A DNA stretch of 64,000 nucleotides from Acidimicrobiaceae bacterium (GTDB taxonomy: Bacteria; Actinomycetota; Acidimicrobiia; Acidimicrobiales; RAAP-2), in contig PLWZ01000067.1 in assembly GCA_003151235.1 (NCBI GenBank), positions 2,363-66,362 on the forward strand. The letters are read 5' to 3'. Of the stretch, positions 27,123 through 34,894 are shown one piece after another. The notes beneath the pieces were generated by a model. That model had not been told where the DNA came from and searched no databases. It worked only from the letters and a program-made list of their open reading frames with translations. Each line of letters begins with the position of its first letter. The first letter of the stretch is position 1. A program made the position numbers and the translations under genes.

Positions 27123-28109
27123 GTGAAGCGCCGCCGGGTCGTCGCCGGGATCGCGTTCGGGACCCTGCTCGGGGCCGCCTACGTGCTCGAGCGGTCGTTG
27201 GCCCGACGCTGGCGGGCAGGGGAGGACGAGCTGACCGCAGCCGGCCTGTCGATGCCCGACGTCGCCCACCACTTCGTCCCGACCGACGACGGTGCTCGGA
27301 TCCACGTCGTCGAGTCCGGGACGGGTCCGGCCATCGTGCTGATCCATGGGATCACGCTCGGCGTCGGGGTCTGGGCCCGCCAGTTCCGCGACCTGACGGA
27401 CCGGCACCGGGTGATCGCCTTCGACCAACGGGGGCACGGCCAGTCGATCGGTGGCTCGGGTGGGTATTCCTTCGAGCGGTTGGCCGACGATCTCCTCACC
27501 GTCCTCGAGCACCGCCAGGTGACCGACGCCGTCGTCGTTGGCCACTCCATGGGCGGGATGGTGCTGCAGTTGGCCGCGCTCCGGCGCGCCGAGGCGTTGG
27601 CCCGGCACACGTCGGGCATCGTGCTGCTGGCGACGGATGCTGGCCCGGCCATCCCCGGCCCGGTCGGTCGGCCCATGGGGACCGTGACCGGGCGGATGGC
27701 GGGCCGGGCGGCCCGCTTCGCCGAACGGCGGGGGAAGGGCGTCTATCCCGGATCCGACCTGGCCACCTGGGGGGCCCGGGTGTGCTTCGGATCTCAGCCC
27801 CGGGCCGCGGACGTCGAACTCGTTCGTTCGATCTCGGTCGGCGTGTCGCCCCGGGCGATGGCCGAGCTGCTGATTCCCCTCCTCGCGTTCGACGTCCGCG
27901 CCGAGCTGGTCAACATCGAGCTCCCGACCCTGGTCGTGGTGGGCACGAGGGACCTGGTCACCCCGGCCCGGCGGGCCCGGGCGATGGCCGAGCGGATACC
28001 GAAGGCCGAGCTCGAGGTGCTGGCCGGGTGCGGCCACCTGGTCATGCTCGAGCGCCCCGACGCGCTCGCGAGCATCCTGGACCGGTTCTCCGCCCAGCGC
28101 GTCGCCTGA
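27123..28109 (+). CDS. Alpha/beta hydrolase with N-terminal membrane anchor
   Basis: Probable esterase or lipase of unknown substrate. The GTG at 27123 lies 7 bases after alr and gives 328 residues. Residues ~5-25 ([17 protein letters not shown], after KRRR) form a likely membrane anchor. The hydrolase fold has the nucleophile elbow GHSMGG (Ser142), Asp277 in [11 protein letters not shown] and His305 in GCGHLVM, a complete triad. The position between alr and the tsa genes is common in actinobacteria, but its role there is not established as far as I know. Confidence 0.88.
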   Translation: MKRRRVVAGIAFGTLLGAAYVLERSLARRWRAGEDELTAAGLSMPDVAHHFVPTDDGARIHVVESGTGPAIVLIHGITLGVGVWARQFRDLTDRHRVIAFDQRGHGQSIGGSGGYSFERLADDLLTVLEHRQVTDAVVVGHSMGGMVLQLAALRRAEALARHTSGIVLLATDAGPAIPGPVGRPMGTVTGRMAGRAARFAERRGKGVYPGSDLATWGARVCFGSQPRAADVELVRSISVGVSPRAMAELLIPLLAFDVRAELVNIELPTLVVVGTRDLVTPARRARAMAERIPKAELEVLAGCGHLVMLERPDALASILDRFSAQRVA

Positions 28110-28152
28110 GCGACCGGTCGGGCAGCCCGGGAAGCACGGACGCCGGTCCAGG

Positions 28153-28158
28153 TACGAT
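28153..28158 (+). promoter_or_regulatory. -10 box of the uracil-DNA glycosylase gene, leaderless pattern
   Basis: TACGAT fits TANNNT and ends 6 bases before the GTG at 28165, with no ribosome binding site. Confidence 0.45.
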
Positions 28159-28164
28159 TCCGCG

Positions 28165-28743
28165 GTGGCTGGGCCGGGGACGCCCGTGGCTTTCGAGGCT
28201 CTTCGGTCAGAAGCACTGGGCTGCGTCCGGTGCACGCTATCCAAGGGTCGGACCCAGGTCGTCTTCGGTGTCGGCGACCCCCACGCGGACCTGATGTTCG
28301 TGGGCGAGGCGCCCGGGCGTGAGGAGGACCTCGCAGGCGAGCCGTTCGTCGGACGCTCGGGCAAGCTGCTCGACCGGCTGATGCAAGAGGAGCTCGGTAT
28401 GGACCGGAGCCAGTGCTACATCGCGAACGTGGTCAAGTGCCGCCCACCCGACAACCGCGACCCGGCGCCCGGGGAGATCGAGGCCTGCCGGCCCTATCTG
28501 GAGGCTCAGATCGACCTGATCGACCCGCTGGTGGTGGTGACCCTCGGCAACTTCGCAGCGCGGTTGTTGCTCGACACGACCCAGGGGATCAACGCGCTGC
28601 GGGGCAAGCCGTACCCGTTCCGGCGGGGCCAGCTCGTTCCCACGTACCACCCGGCCTATGCACTGCGCTCGGGGGGCCAGGGCGTGGCCGAGATGCGGGC
28701 CGACTTCATCCGTGCGAAGCGCCTGCTCGCCCGGCCGACGTGA
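28165..28743 (+). CDS. Uracil-DNA glycosylase, family 4 (Fe-S)
   Basis: Excises uracil from DNA to start base-excision repair. The 192 residues carry motif 1 [20 protein letters not shown] and motif 2 HPAY near the C-terminus. Four cysteines (20, 23, 92 and 108) match the family-4 [4Fe-4S] pattern. The KRRIH loop of the DNA-trapping UdgX subgroup is absent, so ordinary UDGa-type activity is expected. Its stop overlaps the tsaE start. Confidence 0.93.
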   Translation: MAGPGTPVAFEALRSEALGCVRCTLSKGRTQVVFGVGDPHADLMFVGEAPGREEDLAGEPFVGRSGKLLDRLMQEELGMDRSQCYIANVVKCRPPDNRDPAPGEIEACRPYLEAQIDLIDPLVVVTLGNFAARLLLDTTQGINALRGKPYPFRRGQLVPTYHPAYALRSGGQGVAEMRADFIRAKRLLARPT

Positions 28744-29294
28744 CCGATGGCTGGACGATCGGCGCCCGGACCGACGATCCCGACGGGACCCGATCACTGG
28801 CGGCCGCCCTGGCCGGGCACAGCCGTCCCGGTGACCTCATCCTCCTCGTCGGCGGGCTCGGCGCAGGCAAGACGGTCTTCGCGCAGGGCTTCGCCGCCGC
28901 CCTCGGCGTCGCGGGTCCGGTGACCTCGCCCACCTTCACCCTCGTCCGCCAGTACCAGTGTGCCGGCCCCGGGCCGGTCCGCCAGCTGGTCCACGCGGAC
29001 CTGTACCGGCTCGATCACCTGACCGAGGTGGCGGATCTGGCCTTGCCCGAGCTCATCGAGGGTCAGGCGGTGGCGCTGGTCGAATGGGGTGACGCCGGCG
29101 CACCCGTGCTGGGCGAGAGCGCGCTCGAGGTCGCGCTGGCCCCGACCGATTCCGATCGCCGCCGCGACGGCGGGGCCGAGCCGCGCACGGTGGACCTGGC
29201 GGCCCGTGGCCCGGCCTGGGCCGGGCGGCGGGACGAGATCGCGGCGGCCCTCCGGCCGTTCGCGGCCGGCCAGAGCGTCCCGGGCGCCCGATGA
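28740..29294 (+). CDS. tsaE: tRNA t6A biosynthesis ATPase TsaE
   Basis: Small P-loop ATPase that works with TsaB and TsaD to form threonylcarbamoyl-adenosine 37 in tRNA. The GTG at 28740 overlaps the upstream stop and gives 184 residues. The Walker A is GGLGAGKTVF, followed by TSPTFTLVRQY and HADLYRL. VEWGD marks the conserved late motif. A C-terminal tail of ~40 residues is less conserved. It overlaps tsaB by 4 bases. Confidence 0.95.
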   Translation: MTDGWTIGARTDDPDGTRSLAAALAGHSRPGDLILLVGGLGAGKTVFAQGFAAALGVAGPVTSPTFTLVRQYQCAGPGPVRQLVHADLYRLDHLTEVADLALPELIEGQAVALVEWGDAGAPVLGESALEVALAPTDSDRRRDGGAEPRTVDLAARGPAWAGRRDEIAAALRPFAAGQSVPGAR

Positions 29295-30019
29295 TCGTGC
29301 TCGGCATCGAGTCGGCGACGGACTCGGTCGGCGCAGCGGTCGGCGATGGCGAGGTCCTCGGGGCAGCGTTCGCGGTGACCGGCCGCCGTCGGCATGCCGA
29401 GAACCTCGCGCCGGCGATCTCCGAGGTGTTGGCGCGCTCGGGGATCGGGCTCGAACGCGTCGAGGCGATCGCGGTCGACGTCGGGCCGGGCCTGTTCACC
29501 GGGCTCCGGGTGGGGGTGGCGACCGCCAAGGGGTTGGCCCAGGGGCTCGGGATCGGCGTCCTCCCGCTGACGAGCCTCGAGATCCTGGCCGCGGCCGCGT
29601 TCGAGTCGGGATGGCAGGGGACCGTTGTCCCGGTGGTCGACGGTCGGCGGGCCGAGGTCTTCATCGGCCGGTATGCACGAGGGGGGGAGGGATGTGCCCC
29701 GGTCGAGCTGGCTGCACCGACGCGACACGCGCCAGAGGCGGTGGTCGACGAGGTGATCGGCGTGTGCGAAGAGCCCGTTCTCGTCTGCGGCGACGGGGCG
29801 CTCCGCTACCGGAGCCTGCTCGAACGTCCGGGCAGCGTCGTCGTGGCCGGCGACGCGCTTGGCGCGCCCGATCCGGCGGTTCTGGTTCGGCTGGCCCGGG
29901 CGCGCCTCGGCGCGGGGGTGCCACTGCTTGGCGCGACCGAGGTGCTGCCGGTTTACCTGCGCGACGCCGACGCGCGGATCAACTGGGTGCAGCGGGCCCC
30001 TGTCGGTGCGGGCGGGTGA
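29291..30019 (+). CDS. tsaB: t6A biosynthesis scaffold TsaB
   Basis: Inactive ASKHA-fold paralogue that dimerises with TsaD. The 242 residues start MIVLGIESATDSVGAAV and include HAENLAPAISEVL and DVGPGLFTGLRVGVATAKGL, the family signature. It is part of an overlapping tsaE-tsaB-rimI-tsaD operon. Confidence 0.95.
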   Translation: MIVLGIESATDSVGAAVGDGEVLGAAFAVTGRRRHAENLAPAISEVLARSGIGLERVEAIAVDVGPGLFTGLRVGVATAKGLAQGLGIGVLPLTSLEILAAAAFESGWQGTVVPVVDGRRAEVFIGRYARGGEGCAPVELAAPTRHAPEAVVDEVIGVCEEPVLVCGDGALRYRSLLERPGSVVVAGDALGAPDPAVLVRLARARLGAGVPLLGATEVLPVYLRDADARINWVQRAPVGAGG

Positions 30020-30023
30020 GGTC

Positions 30024-30557
30024 GTGACCACCGCGCTGCCGGGCATCGAGATCCATACCATGCACCGGCGCGACCTGCGATCGGTGCTCGAGATCGAAAA
30101 GCGGGTGTTCCCGGAGCCGTGGAGCTCGACCATCTTCGGGTCGGAGCTGGCGCTGCGCCACGGCCGGTCGTACCGGGTCGCGAAGGCAGGCCGACACGTC
30201 GTCGGCTACCGCGGCCTCATGTTCAGCGGCGAGGAGGCCCACGTGACCACCCTCGCGGTTGCCCCCGAGTACCACCGCCGCGGGGTTGCGACGCTCCTCC
30301 TGCTCGACGCCGTCCGGACCACCGTCGAGTCGGGCGCCCTGCACCTCTCGTTGGAGGTCGCGTTCGGCAACCACGGAGCCCAGGCGCTCTACCGCCGGTT
30401 CGGGTTCAGCCCGGTCGGCATCCGGAAGGGCTACTACCAAATGACCGGCGAGGACGCGTACGTCATGTGGGCCTACGACCTCCCCTCGCCCGACTACGCA
30501 GGGCGGATCTCGGGCATCGAGGCCGAGCTCCGGAACCGGCCGGCCGTGTCGAAGTGA
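30024..30557 (+). CDS. rimI: Ribosomal-protein S18 alanine N-acetyltransferase RimI-like
   Basis: GNAT acetyltransferase. The GTG at 30024, four bases after tsaB, gives 177 residues; a GTG at 30006 would add six. The acetyl-CoA site is in TLAVAPEYHRRGVATLLLL, and the late motif EVAFGNHGAQALYRRFGFSP is typical of RimI. In characterised members the target is the S18 N-terminus. The position inside the tsa operon is conserved across Gram-positives. Confidence 0.92.
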   Translation: MTTALPGIEIHTMHRRDLRSVLEIEKRVFPEPWSSTIFGSELALRHGRSYRVAKAGRHVVGYRGLMFSGEEAHVTTLAVAPEYHRRGVATLLLLDAVRTTVESGALHLSLEVAFGNHGAQALYRRFGFSPVGIRKGYYQMTGEDAYVMWAYDLPSPDYAGRISGIEAELRNRPAVSK

Positions 30558-31555
30558 GGGTGCTCGGCATCGAGACGTCGTGCGACGAGACGGCGGCGGC
30601 GGTGGTCGCGGACGGCCCGACGATCCTGTCCTCGGTGGTGTCGAGCCAGGTCGACCTCCATGCGCGCTACGGCGGCGTGGTGCCCGAGCTGGCCGGCCGG
30701 GCCCACCTCGAGCTGCTGACGCCGGTGATCGCCGAGGCGCTCGAGCGGGCCGACGCGGACGGCACCCCGCCGGTCGACGCGGTCGCGGCCACCTGCGGGC
30801 CCGGGCTCGTCGGTTCGCTCCTGGTCGGCCTCAGCCACGGGAAGGCCCTGGCCATGGCCTGGGACGTCCCCTTCGTCGGGGTCAACCACCTCGAGGGCCA
30901 CCTGTTCGCGTCGCTGCTCGACCACCCCGACCTCGAGTGGCCGCTCGTGGTGCTTCTCGTCTCGGGGGGCCACACGGTGCTCGTCCTCGTCGAGGGAGTG
31001 GGCCGCTACCGGCTGCTCGGGCAGACGGTCGACGACGCGGCGGGCGAGGCGTTCGACAAGGTGGCCCGGTTCCTCGGCCTCGGCTACCCCGGCGGCCCTG
31101 CGGTGGACCGGGAGGCCGTGCACGGGGACCCGGCCGCGTTCGCCTTCCCGCGGGCGATGCGCGACGACGGCTACGACTTCTCGTTCTCGGGACTGAAGAC
31201 GGCGGTCGTCCGCACGGTCGAAAAGACGCCGGAAGCGCCGACAGCGGATGTCGCGGCGTCCTTCCAAGAGGCGGTGATCGACGTGCTGGTCACCAAGGCG
31301 CGGCGCGCGGTGGCCGACACGGGGGCCCGTGGCCTGTGCCTCGCCGGGGGAGTGGCGGCGAACTCGCTGCTGCGGCGGCGGGTCGAAGCGTTCTGCGGGG
31401 CCGACGACGTCGCGGCGCTGGTGCCGAGCCTCGCCATGTGCACCGACAACGCGGCCATGGTCGCGGCGGCCGGGCAGTGGCGGCTGGCCAACGACGGCCC
31501 GAGCCCGCTCTCGCTCGGCGCCGACCCCAACCTGTTCTTCTCGTTCACCGGTTGA
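30554..31555 (+). CDS. tsaD: tRNA N6-threonylcarbamoyltransferase TsaD
   Basis: Transfers the threonylcarbamoyl group onto A37. The GTG at 30554 overlaps the rimI stop and gives 333 residues. It begins VRVLGIETSCDETAAAVV. The metal-binding histidines lie in VNHLEGHLFA and the metal-binding Asp in AMCTDNAAMVA. SGLKTAVVR is also conserved. It is full length with all ligands present. Confidence 0.97.
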   Translation: MRVLGIETSCDETAAAVVADGPTILSSVVSSQVDLHARYGGVVPELAGRAHLELLTPVIAEALERADADGTPPVDAVAATCGPGLVGSLLVGLSHGKALAMAWDVPFVGVNHLEGHLFASLLDHPDLEWPLVVLLVSGGHTVLVLVEGVGRYRLLGQTVDDAAGEAFDKVARFLGLGYPGGPAVDREAVHGDPAAFAFPRAMRDDGYDFSFSGLKTAVVRTVEKTPEAPTADVAASFQEAVIDVLVTKARRAVADTGARGLCLAGGVAANSLLRRRVEAFCGADDVAALVPSLAMCTDNAAMVAAAGQWRLANDGPSPLSLGADPNLFFSFTG

Positions 31556-31576
31556 GCCGCTCTCGCCGACCGCCGG

Positions 31577-31582
31577 TAGGGT
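31577..31582 (+). promoter_or_regulatory. -10 box of pdxH, leaderless pattern
   Basis: TAGGGT fits TANNNT and ends 8 bases before the pdxH GTG at 31591. Confidence 0.45.
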
Positions 31583-31590
31583 CGACGGGG

Positions 31591-32196
31591 GTGGCAGACG
31601 GCCAGTTGCACAGAGAAGACCTGGATCCAGATCCCATCGTCCAGTTCGAGGCGTGGTTCGCCGAGGCGAAGGGTGCGGTGCGCCAGCCCGAGGCGATCAC
31701 GCTCGCGACGGCGGATGCCCACGGGGTGCCCTCTGCGCGGATGGTGTTGCTGAAGGGTTTGGACGAGCGCGGCTTCGTCTTCTTCACCAACTACGAGAGC
31801 CGCAAGGGCGCAGAGCTGGCGGCCAACCCCCACGCCGCCCTGGTCGCCTACTGGGACCAGCTCAACCGCCAGGTCCGCGCCGAGGGGTCGGTCGAGCGGG
31901 TGAGCGAGGACGAGTCCGACCGGTACTTCGCCACCCGCCCGAGAGCGAGCCAGTTGGCCGCGTATGCCTCGCATCAGAGCGCCCCCCTGGCCGACCGGGC
32001 CGAGCTCGAACGGGCGGTGCGCTATCTCGAGACCGAGTACCTCGGACGTGCGGTACCTCGACCGGCTCATTGGGGCGGCTACCGGCTGTCACCGCAGGTC
32101 ATCGAGTTCTGGCAGCACCGGGAGAGCCGCCTGCACGACCGGTTCGCGTACACACGGGTGGAAGCCCGGTGGCGACTCGAACGATTGGGCCCGTGA
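31591..32196 (+). CDS. pdxH: Pyridoxamine 5'-phosphate oxidase
   Basis: FMN enzyme that forms pyridoxal 5'-phosphate. The GTG at 31591 gives 201 residues. PSARMVLLKGLDERGFVFFT (FMN site), ATRPRASQLAAYASHQS and the C-terminal dimerisation motif FWQHRESRLHDRF are all conserved. The product supplies the cofactor of alr upstream, although the gene has its own start signal. Confidence 0.97.
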   Translation: MADGQLHREDLDPDPIVQFEAWFAEAKGAVRQPEAITLATADAHGVPSARMVLLKGLDERGFVFFTNYESRKGAELAANPHAALVAYWDQLNRQVRAEGSVERVSEDESDRYFATRPRASQLAAYASHQSAPLADRAELERAVRYLETEYLGRAVPRPAHWGGYRLSPQVIEFWQHRESRLHDRFAYTRVEARWRLERLGP

Positions 32197-32382
32197 CCGG
32201 GCCCTGACATCCGGTGGGCACACCTGACGCAGGCGGTCGGTATCGGCGAGTCGGGACCCGCAGAGCCACAAAAGCCCAGGTGAAGCGCCATCTTGGCCGA
32301 CTTTGCGGTCCGACCCGTCGGCGAGATCCGCATAACGGGAACTGCATCCATGTAACTTGGTCCTCGATCGGTACCCACCTGG
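32197..32382 (+). promoter_or_regulatory. Upstream region of the riboswitch with candidate promoter
   Basis: No coding frame is supported on either strand. TAACTT at 32353-32358, preceded by TG, resembles an extended -10 and would start transcription roughly 20 bases before the aptamer. No -35 is clear. The GC content drops here relative to pdxH. Confidence 0.35.
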
Positions 32383-32466
32383 GACCGACGAAAAGGCAAA
32401 CCCTTCGTGAGAAGGGGACGCAAAGCCACGGGACTCACAGAGTCAGCCGGGCTGCCGAATCGGTTG
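32383..32466 (+). promoter_or_regulatory. c-di-GMP-I (GEMM-I) riboswitch aptamer
   Basis: The conserved GEMM-I core is present: AGGCAAACC, then a P2 stem CCCTTC/GAAGGG capped by the GNRA-type tetraloop GTGA, then GGACGCAAAGCC. A short P3 arm follows (GACTC/GAGTC), and then AGCCGGGCTGCCGAA. P1 pairs GACCGA (32383-32388) with TCGGTT (32460-32465). This matches the Vibrio Vc2 aptamer in every conserved block except a shortened P3. It precedes a secreted-protein gene, so c-di-GMP likely controls that gene's expression. Confidence 0.88.
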
Positions 32467-32528
32467 CTACGCGCTGCTGGACCGATCTGAGGCGCCCCGG
32501 CTGCTCACGTGAGCGGACAGGGAGCGCC
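32459..32528 (+). promoter_or_regulatory. Expression platform of the c-di-GMP riboswitch
   Basis: Two mutually relevant elements are visible. First, ATCGGT (32459-32464), the 3' strand of P1, can instead pair with ACCGAT at 32481-32486, an anti-P1 arrangement. Second, GGCGCCCC (32491-32498) pairs with GGGAGCGCC (32520-32528, one bulged A) over an inner GCTC/GAGC stem. This traps the ribosome binding site AGGGAG (32519-32524) that lies 6 bases before the ATG at 32531. Control of translation initiation is inferred; the direction (on or off) is not. Confidence 0.5.
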
Positions 32529-32530
32529 AA

Positions 32531-33076
32531 ATGCGAGCGACGGGTCGGCGTCGTCAAGCTGTCGTCTGTGTAGTCGTTGCGCTGCTCGCAACGGGTGGAA
32601 TCCTCACCACCGCCACGTCGGCAAACCCCGGGACCCGGACGGCGTTCGTGTCTGAGTTTCCTCACACCACGCGGTTGTCCGCGGGATCGGTGCCCGCAGC
32701 AGCCACCGAGGCTCCCGTGGCCACCACCACGACGACCGTGCCCGTTGCCCCACCACCAGCTGCGCCGAGCGCTTCGCCCACGCCTTCGGCCGCGCCGGCT
32801 GTGTCTGTTGACCCCCCGGGGTACGGCTGTGCCGCTGCGTTGGCCTATCTGGCTGCGAACGCCAACCCCGAGTTCACCTTCGAGTGCCCGGGCTATGCCG
32901 ACGGGAACGAGGCCATGACGTGTGTGAATCACACCCCGGAATGTGCAGGTGAGCACCTGATCGCGATCGCAGATCCGTGCCCGGCGGCGTACATGAACGA
33001 GGCCTACAACTCGAACAGTTGGTCCGACGCCGAGGGAACGTTCACGAGGCCGATCGATCCTTACGGCGAGTGTTGA
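32531..33076 (+). CDS. Secreted six-cysteine protein of unknown function under riboswitch control
   Basis: The 181 residues begin with a signal peptide (basic RATGRRR, hydrophobic VVCVVVALLATGGIL, likely cleavage near residues 30-32). Residues ~50-95 are a Thr/Pro/Ala-rich linker. The C-terminal ~85 residues form a compact Cys-rich domain (Cys100, 119, 131, 138, 150, 181) with motifs FECPGYADGNEAMTC and PCPAAYMNEAYNS. Six cysteines suggest three disulfides. I do not recognise an enzymatic signature, and there is no LPXTG sorting signal. By position it is the direct output gene of the c-di-GMP riboswitch. Confidence 0.85.
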   Translation: MRATGRRRQAVVCVVVALLATGGILTTATSANPGTRTAFVSEFPHTTRLSAGSVPAAATEAPVATTTTTVPVAPPPAAPSASPTPSAAPAVSVDPPGYGCAAALAYLAANANPEFTFECPGYADGNEAMTCVNHTPECAGEHLIAIADPCPAAYMNEAYNSNSWSDAEGTFTRPIDPYGEC

Positions 33077-33128
33077 CGGGCACGGGAATGCGTTCCGGGG
33101 ATCATCCGGGCCAAGGCCGCTCGCCGGG

Positions 33129-33659
33129 TTAACCCGGGAAGAGCAGGTCGGCCAGGCGTTCGCATAGGTCTCGGAGGAGGTCGGCTGTCGCCTCCATGAC
33201 AGCCAACGGCCTTCCGATCGGGTCTGCGATGTCGTCGGCGTCCGAAGCCCCAAGCAGATCCCGTCGGGTCCTCCCCTCCGCTGCCTCGGCGAGCCATGTT
33301 TCGATCGAGATCCCGGGAGGCCTCGGACCGACTGCTTCGCCCCGGCGAACCAACTCTTTGAGAGTGAAGGTGTAGCCCCACGCGTTCGGCGCCCGGACCA
33401 CGATCTCTCGCACGTGGTGGCGCTCCATGCAGAGCACCAGGTCGGCTGCTTCAATCGATTCGGTGTCGACCGACTGACTTCGGTGCACACTCATATCGGG
33501 TCCGTCACGGGCCACCGTCGCCAGCGCGTCGGCATCCATCGGCTGGCCGCCGACCAGGATCCCGGCCGACACGACCTCAACGTCGATGTGCCGTCGTTCC
33601 AGCAACCCGAGAAGGATCGCCTCCGCCATCGGGGAACGGCAGACGTTCGCTGTGCACAC
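33129..33659 (-). CDS. Low-molecular-weight protein tyrosine phosphatase family
   Basis: Likely dephosphorylates tyrosine residues; relatives often control exopolysaccharide kinases. From the GTG at 33659 the frame is 176 residues and starts right at the P-loop CTANVCRS (CX5R, Cys2 and Arg8). The general-acid region is DIADPIGR (Asp146), and ADLVLCMERHH is a family block. The family needs a beta strand before the P-loop: upstream codons read L-P-T-I-R-V-L-F-V. The real start is therefore probably upstream, with CTG at 33683 the only near-cognate candidate I see. Confidence 0.85.
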   Translation of the reverse strand: MCTANVCRSPMAEAILLGLLERRHIDVEVVSAGILVGGQPMDADALATVARDGPDMSVHRSQSVDTESIEAADLVLCMERHHVREIVVRAPNAWGYTFTLKELVRRGEAVGPRPPGISIETWLAEAAEGRTRRDLLGASDADDIADPIGRPLAVMEATADLLRDLCERLADLLFPG

Positions 33660-33690
33660 GAAGAGGACCCTGATAGTGGGCAGCCTACCG

Positions 33691-33706
33691 ACGCCTGACC
33701 AGGCGT
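33691..33706. promoter_or_regulatory. 16-bp near-perfect palindrome upstream of the phosphatase gene
   Basis: ACGCCTG and CAGGCGT flank a 2-base centre. It lies between the sortase stop and the phosphatase start. Reading on the minus strand, TAGGCT follows closely and could be a -10 box, so the palindrome would occupy an operator-like position. A weak terminator for the sortase gene is the alternative; no T-run follows. Confidence 0.35.
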
Positions 33707-33735
33707 TAGTCGTCGACGGAGACCAATCTCACCGC

Positions 33736-34680
33736 TCAGAAACTGGCCGGCAGCAGGGGGGAGATACTTTGGAAGAAGAAAAAGAGGAGAACGAGGAGGA
33801 CCAGGGTTCCGACGAAGTACAGCCCGGCTGCCAACGCAACCCGGGGGCGACGGCGCCGGAGAGCCCAGATCGCCGCGGCCACGCCCAGACAACCCGCCGC
33901 CCATCCAACCGCGCCCCACGTGCTCCCGCCGGTGCCCGCGAGCCGGCCGGCCGTTGCCGCGGTGGGCTTGCGGAGGTGGCTCGAGATCGGCTTGTGAATC
34001 GGAACGGGGGCGGGGGGACTGACCAGATCGGCCAGGACGACCAGGCGCTGCGAGGCGCTGTAGCGGGGGTTGCACGTGGTGAGGGTCAACGTCGGCGTTG
34101 GGGTCGGATCCAGCACCGCCACGTCGGTCGGGGGCACGACGGTGACGTCTGTCACCCGATACTCGAAACGTCCCTGTGTCGTGGTGACGTAGATCGGGTC
34201 CCCCGCAGCGACCTGGTCGAGACTGTAGAAGGGATGCAAATACGTGGTGCGGTGCCCGGCGATGGCAGCGTTCCCGGGTTGCCCCGGGAGCGGGGTGCCG
34301 GCGTAGTGGCCGGGTCCGAGCATGAGATCACTGGTGCTCGTTCCTTCCACGACCACGAAGTTGGCCCCGATGGCCGGGATGTCGATGATCCCGATGGGCT
34401 GACCCTCGGCCGGCACGTCGCCCGGCACCGGGTATGTCACCCCCGAAATCGGTTGGGTTGTGGTGCTGCTCGACGACGGGATCGAAGTGGTCGACGAGTG
34501 TGCAGTCTTCGGGTGATGGGCCTGAGCCAGTTCCTGGTCAAACTGCCGGCGCAGCTGTTCTTGGTGCAAGCGCGTTGTGATCGACGTACCCCACAGCTGA
34601 TACGCGACGAAGAGCAGGATCAGCGCGCCTGCGATGAGGAGAAAGGTCCCAACCAATCGGGCGCCTCTCCGCAGGGCCAT
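33736..34680 (-). CDS. Class E-like sortase with two C-terminal membrane segments
   Basis: Transpeptidase that attaches surface proteins. The ATG at 34680 gives 314 residues. One membrane segment lies at ~10-30, a Ser/Thr linker at ~60-80, and the sortase barrel at ~90-225. The catalytic set is His143 (AGHRTTY), Cys203 (TLTTCNPRYS) and Arg212 (SASQRLVV). Two more hydrophobic segments at ~257-273 and ~281-305 follow, which is unusual for single-anchor class E enzymes. No LPXTG substrate gene is visible in the window. Confidence 0.9.
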   Translation of the reverse strand: MALRRGARLVGTFLLIAGALILLFVAYQLWGTSITTRLHQEQLRRQFDQELAQAHHPKTAHSSTTSIPSSSSTTTQPISGVTYPVPGDVPAEGQPIGIIDIPAIGANFVVVEGTSTSDLMLGPGHYAGTPLPGQPGNAAIAGHRTTYLHPFYSLDQVAAGDPIYVTTTQGRFEYRVTDVTVVPPTDVAVLDPTPTPTLTLTTCNPRYSASQRLVVLADLVSPPAPVPIHKPISSHLRKPTAATAGRLAGTGGSTWGAVGWAAGCLGVAAAIWALRRRRPRVALAAGLYFVGTLVLLVLLFFFFQSISPLLPASF

Positions 34681-34685
34681 GGTGA

Positions 34686-34691
34686 ATGGTA
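34686..34691 (-). promoter_or_regulatory. -10 box of the sortase gene, leaderless pattern
   Basis: On the minus strand TACCAT ends 5 bases before the sortase ATG at 34680; no ribosome binding site is seen. Confidence 0.4.
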
Positions 34692-34764
34692 AACGGTCGG
34701 TGGCCAAACCCCCATCGCGTGGCCCGGCAGCCAGTCTTCGGTGATGCCCCAATCCACGCCGGGT

Positions 34765-34791
34765 TTGCACGAAATGTGCCGGAGATAAGGT
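34765..34791 (+). promoter_or_regulatory. Candidate cysD promoter
   Basis: TTGCAC (34765-34770) and TAAGGT (34786-34791) resemble -35 and -10 boxes with a 15-base spacer, a little short. The implied leader before the cysD GTG is about 100 bases. No known riboswitch was recognised in it. Confidence 0.35.
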
Positions 34792-34894
34792 CTACGTCGG
34801 TGCATAAGCATGCCGAGCCCCGCGCGGTTGAGACCGGTTCGGTCACCTCGTTCGCAGACGACGGTGCTGCGGACGACCGCAGAGAGGCGATGCA

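Noticed and set aside
32220-32310. Possible second, decayed GEMM aptamer before the riboswitch
   Set aside because: GGGACCCGCAGAGCCAC loosely resembles GGGACGCAAAGCCAC, but no GGCAAACC block, P2 hairpin or P1 pairing is present.
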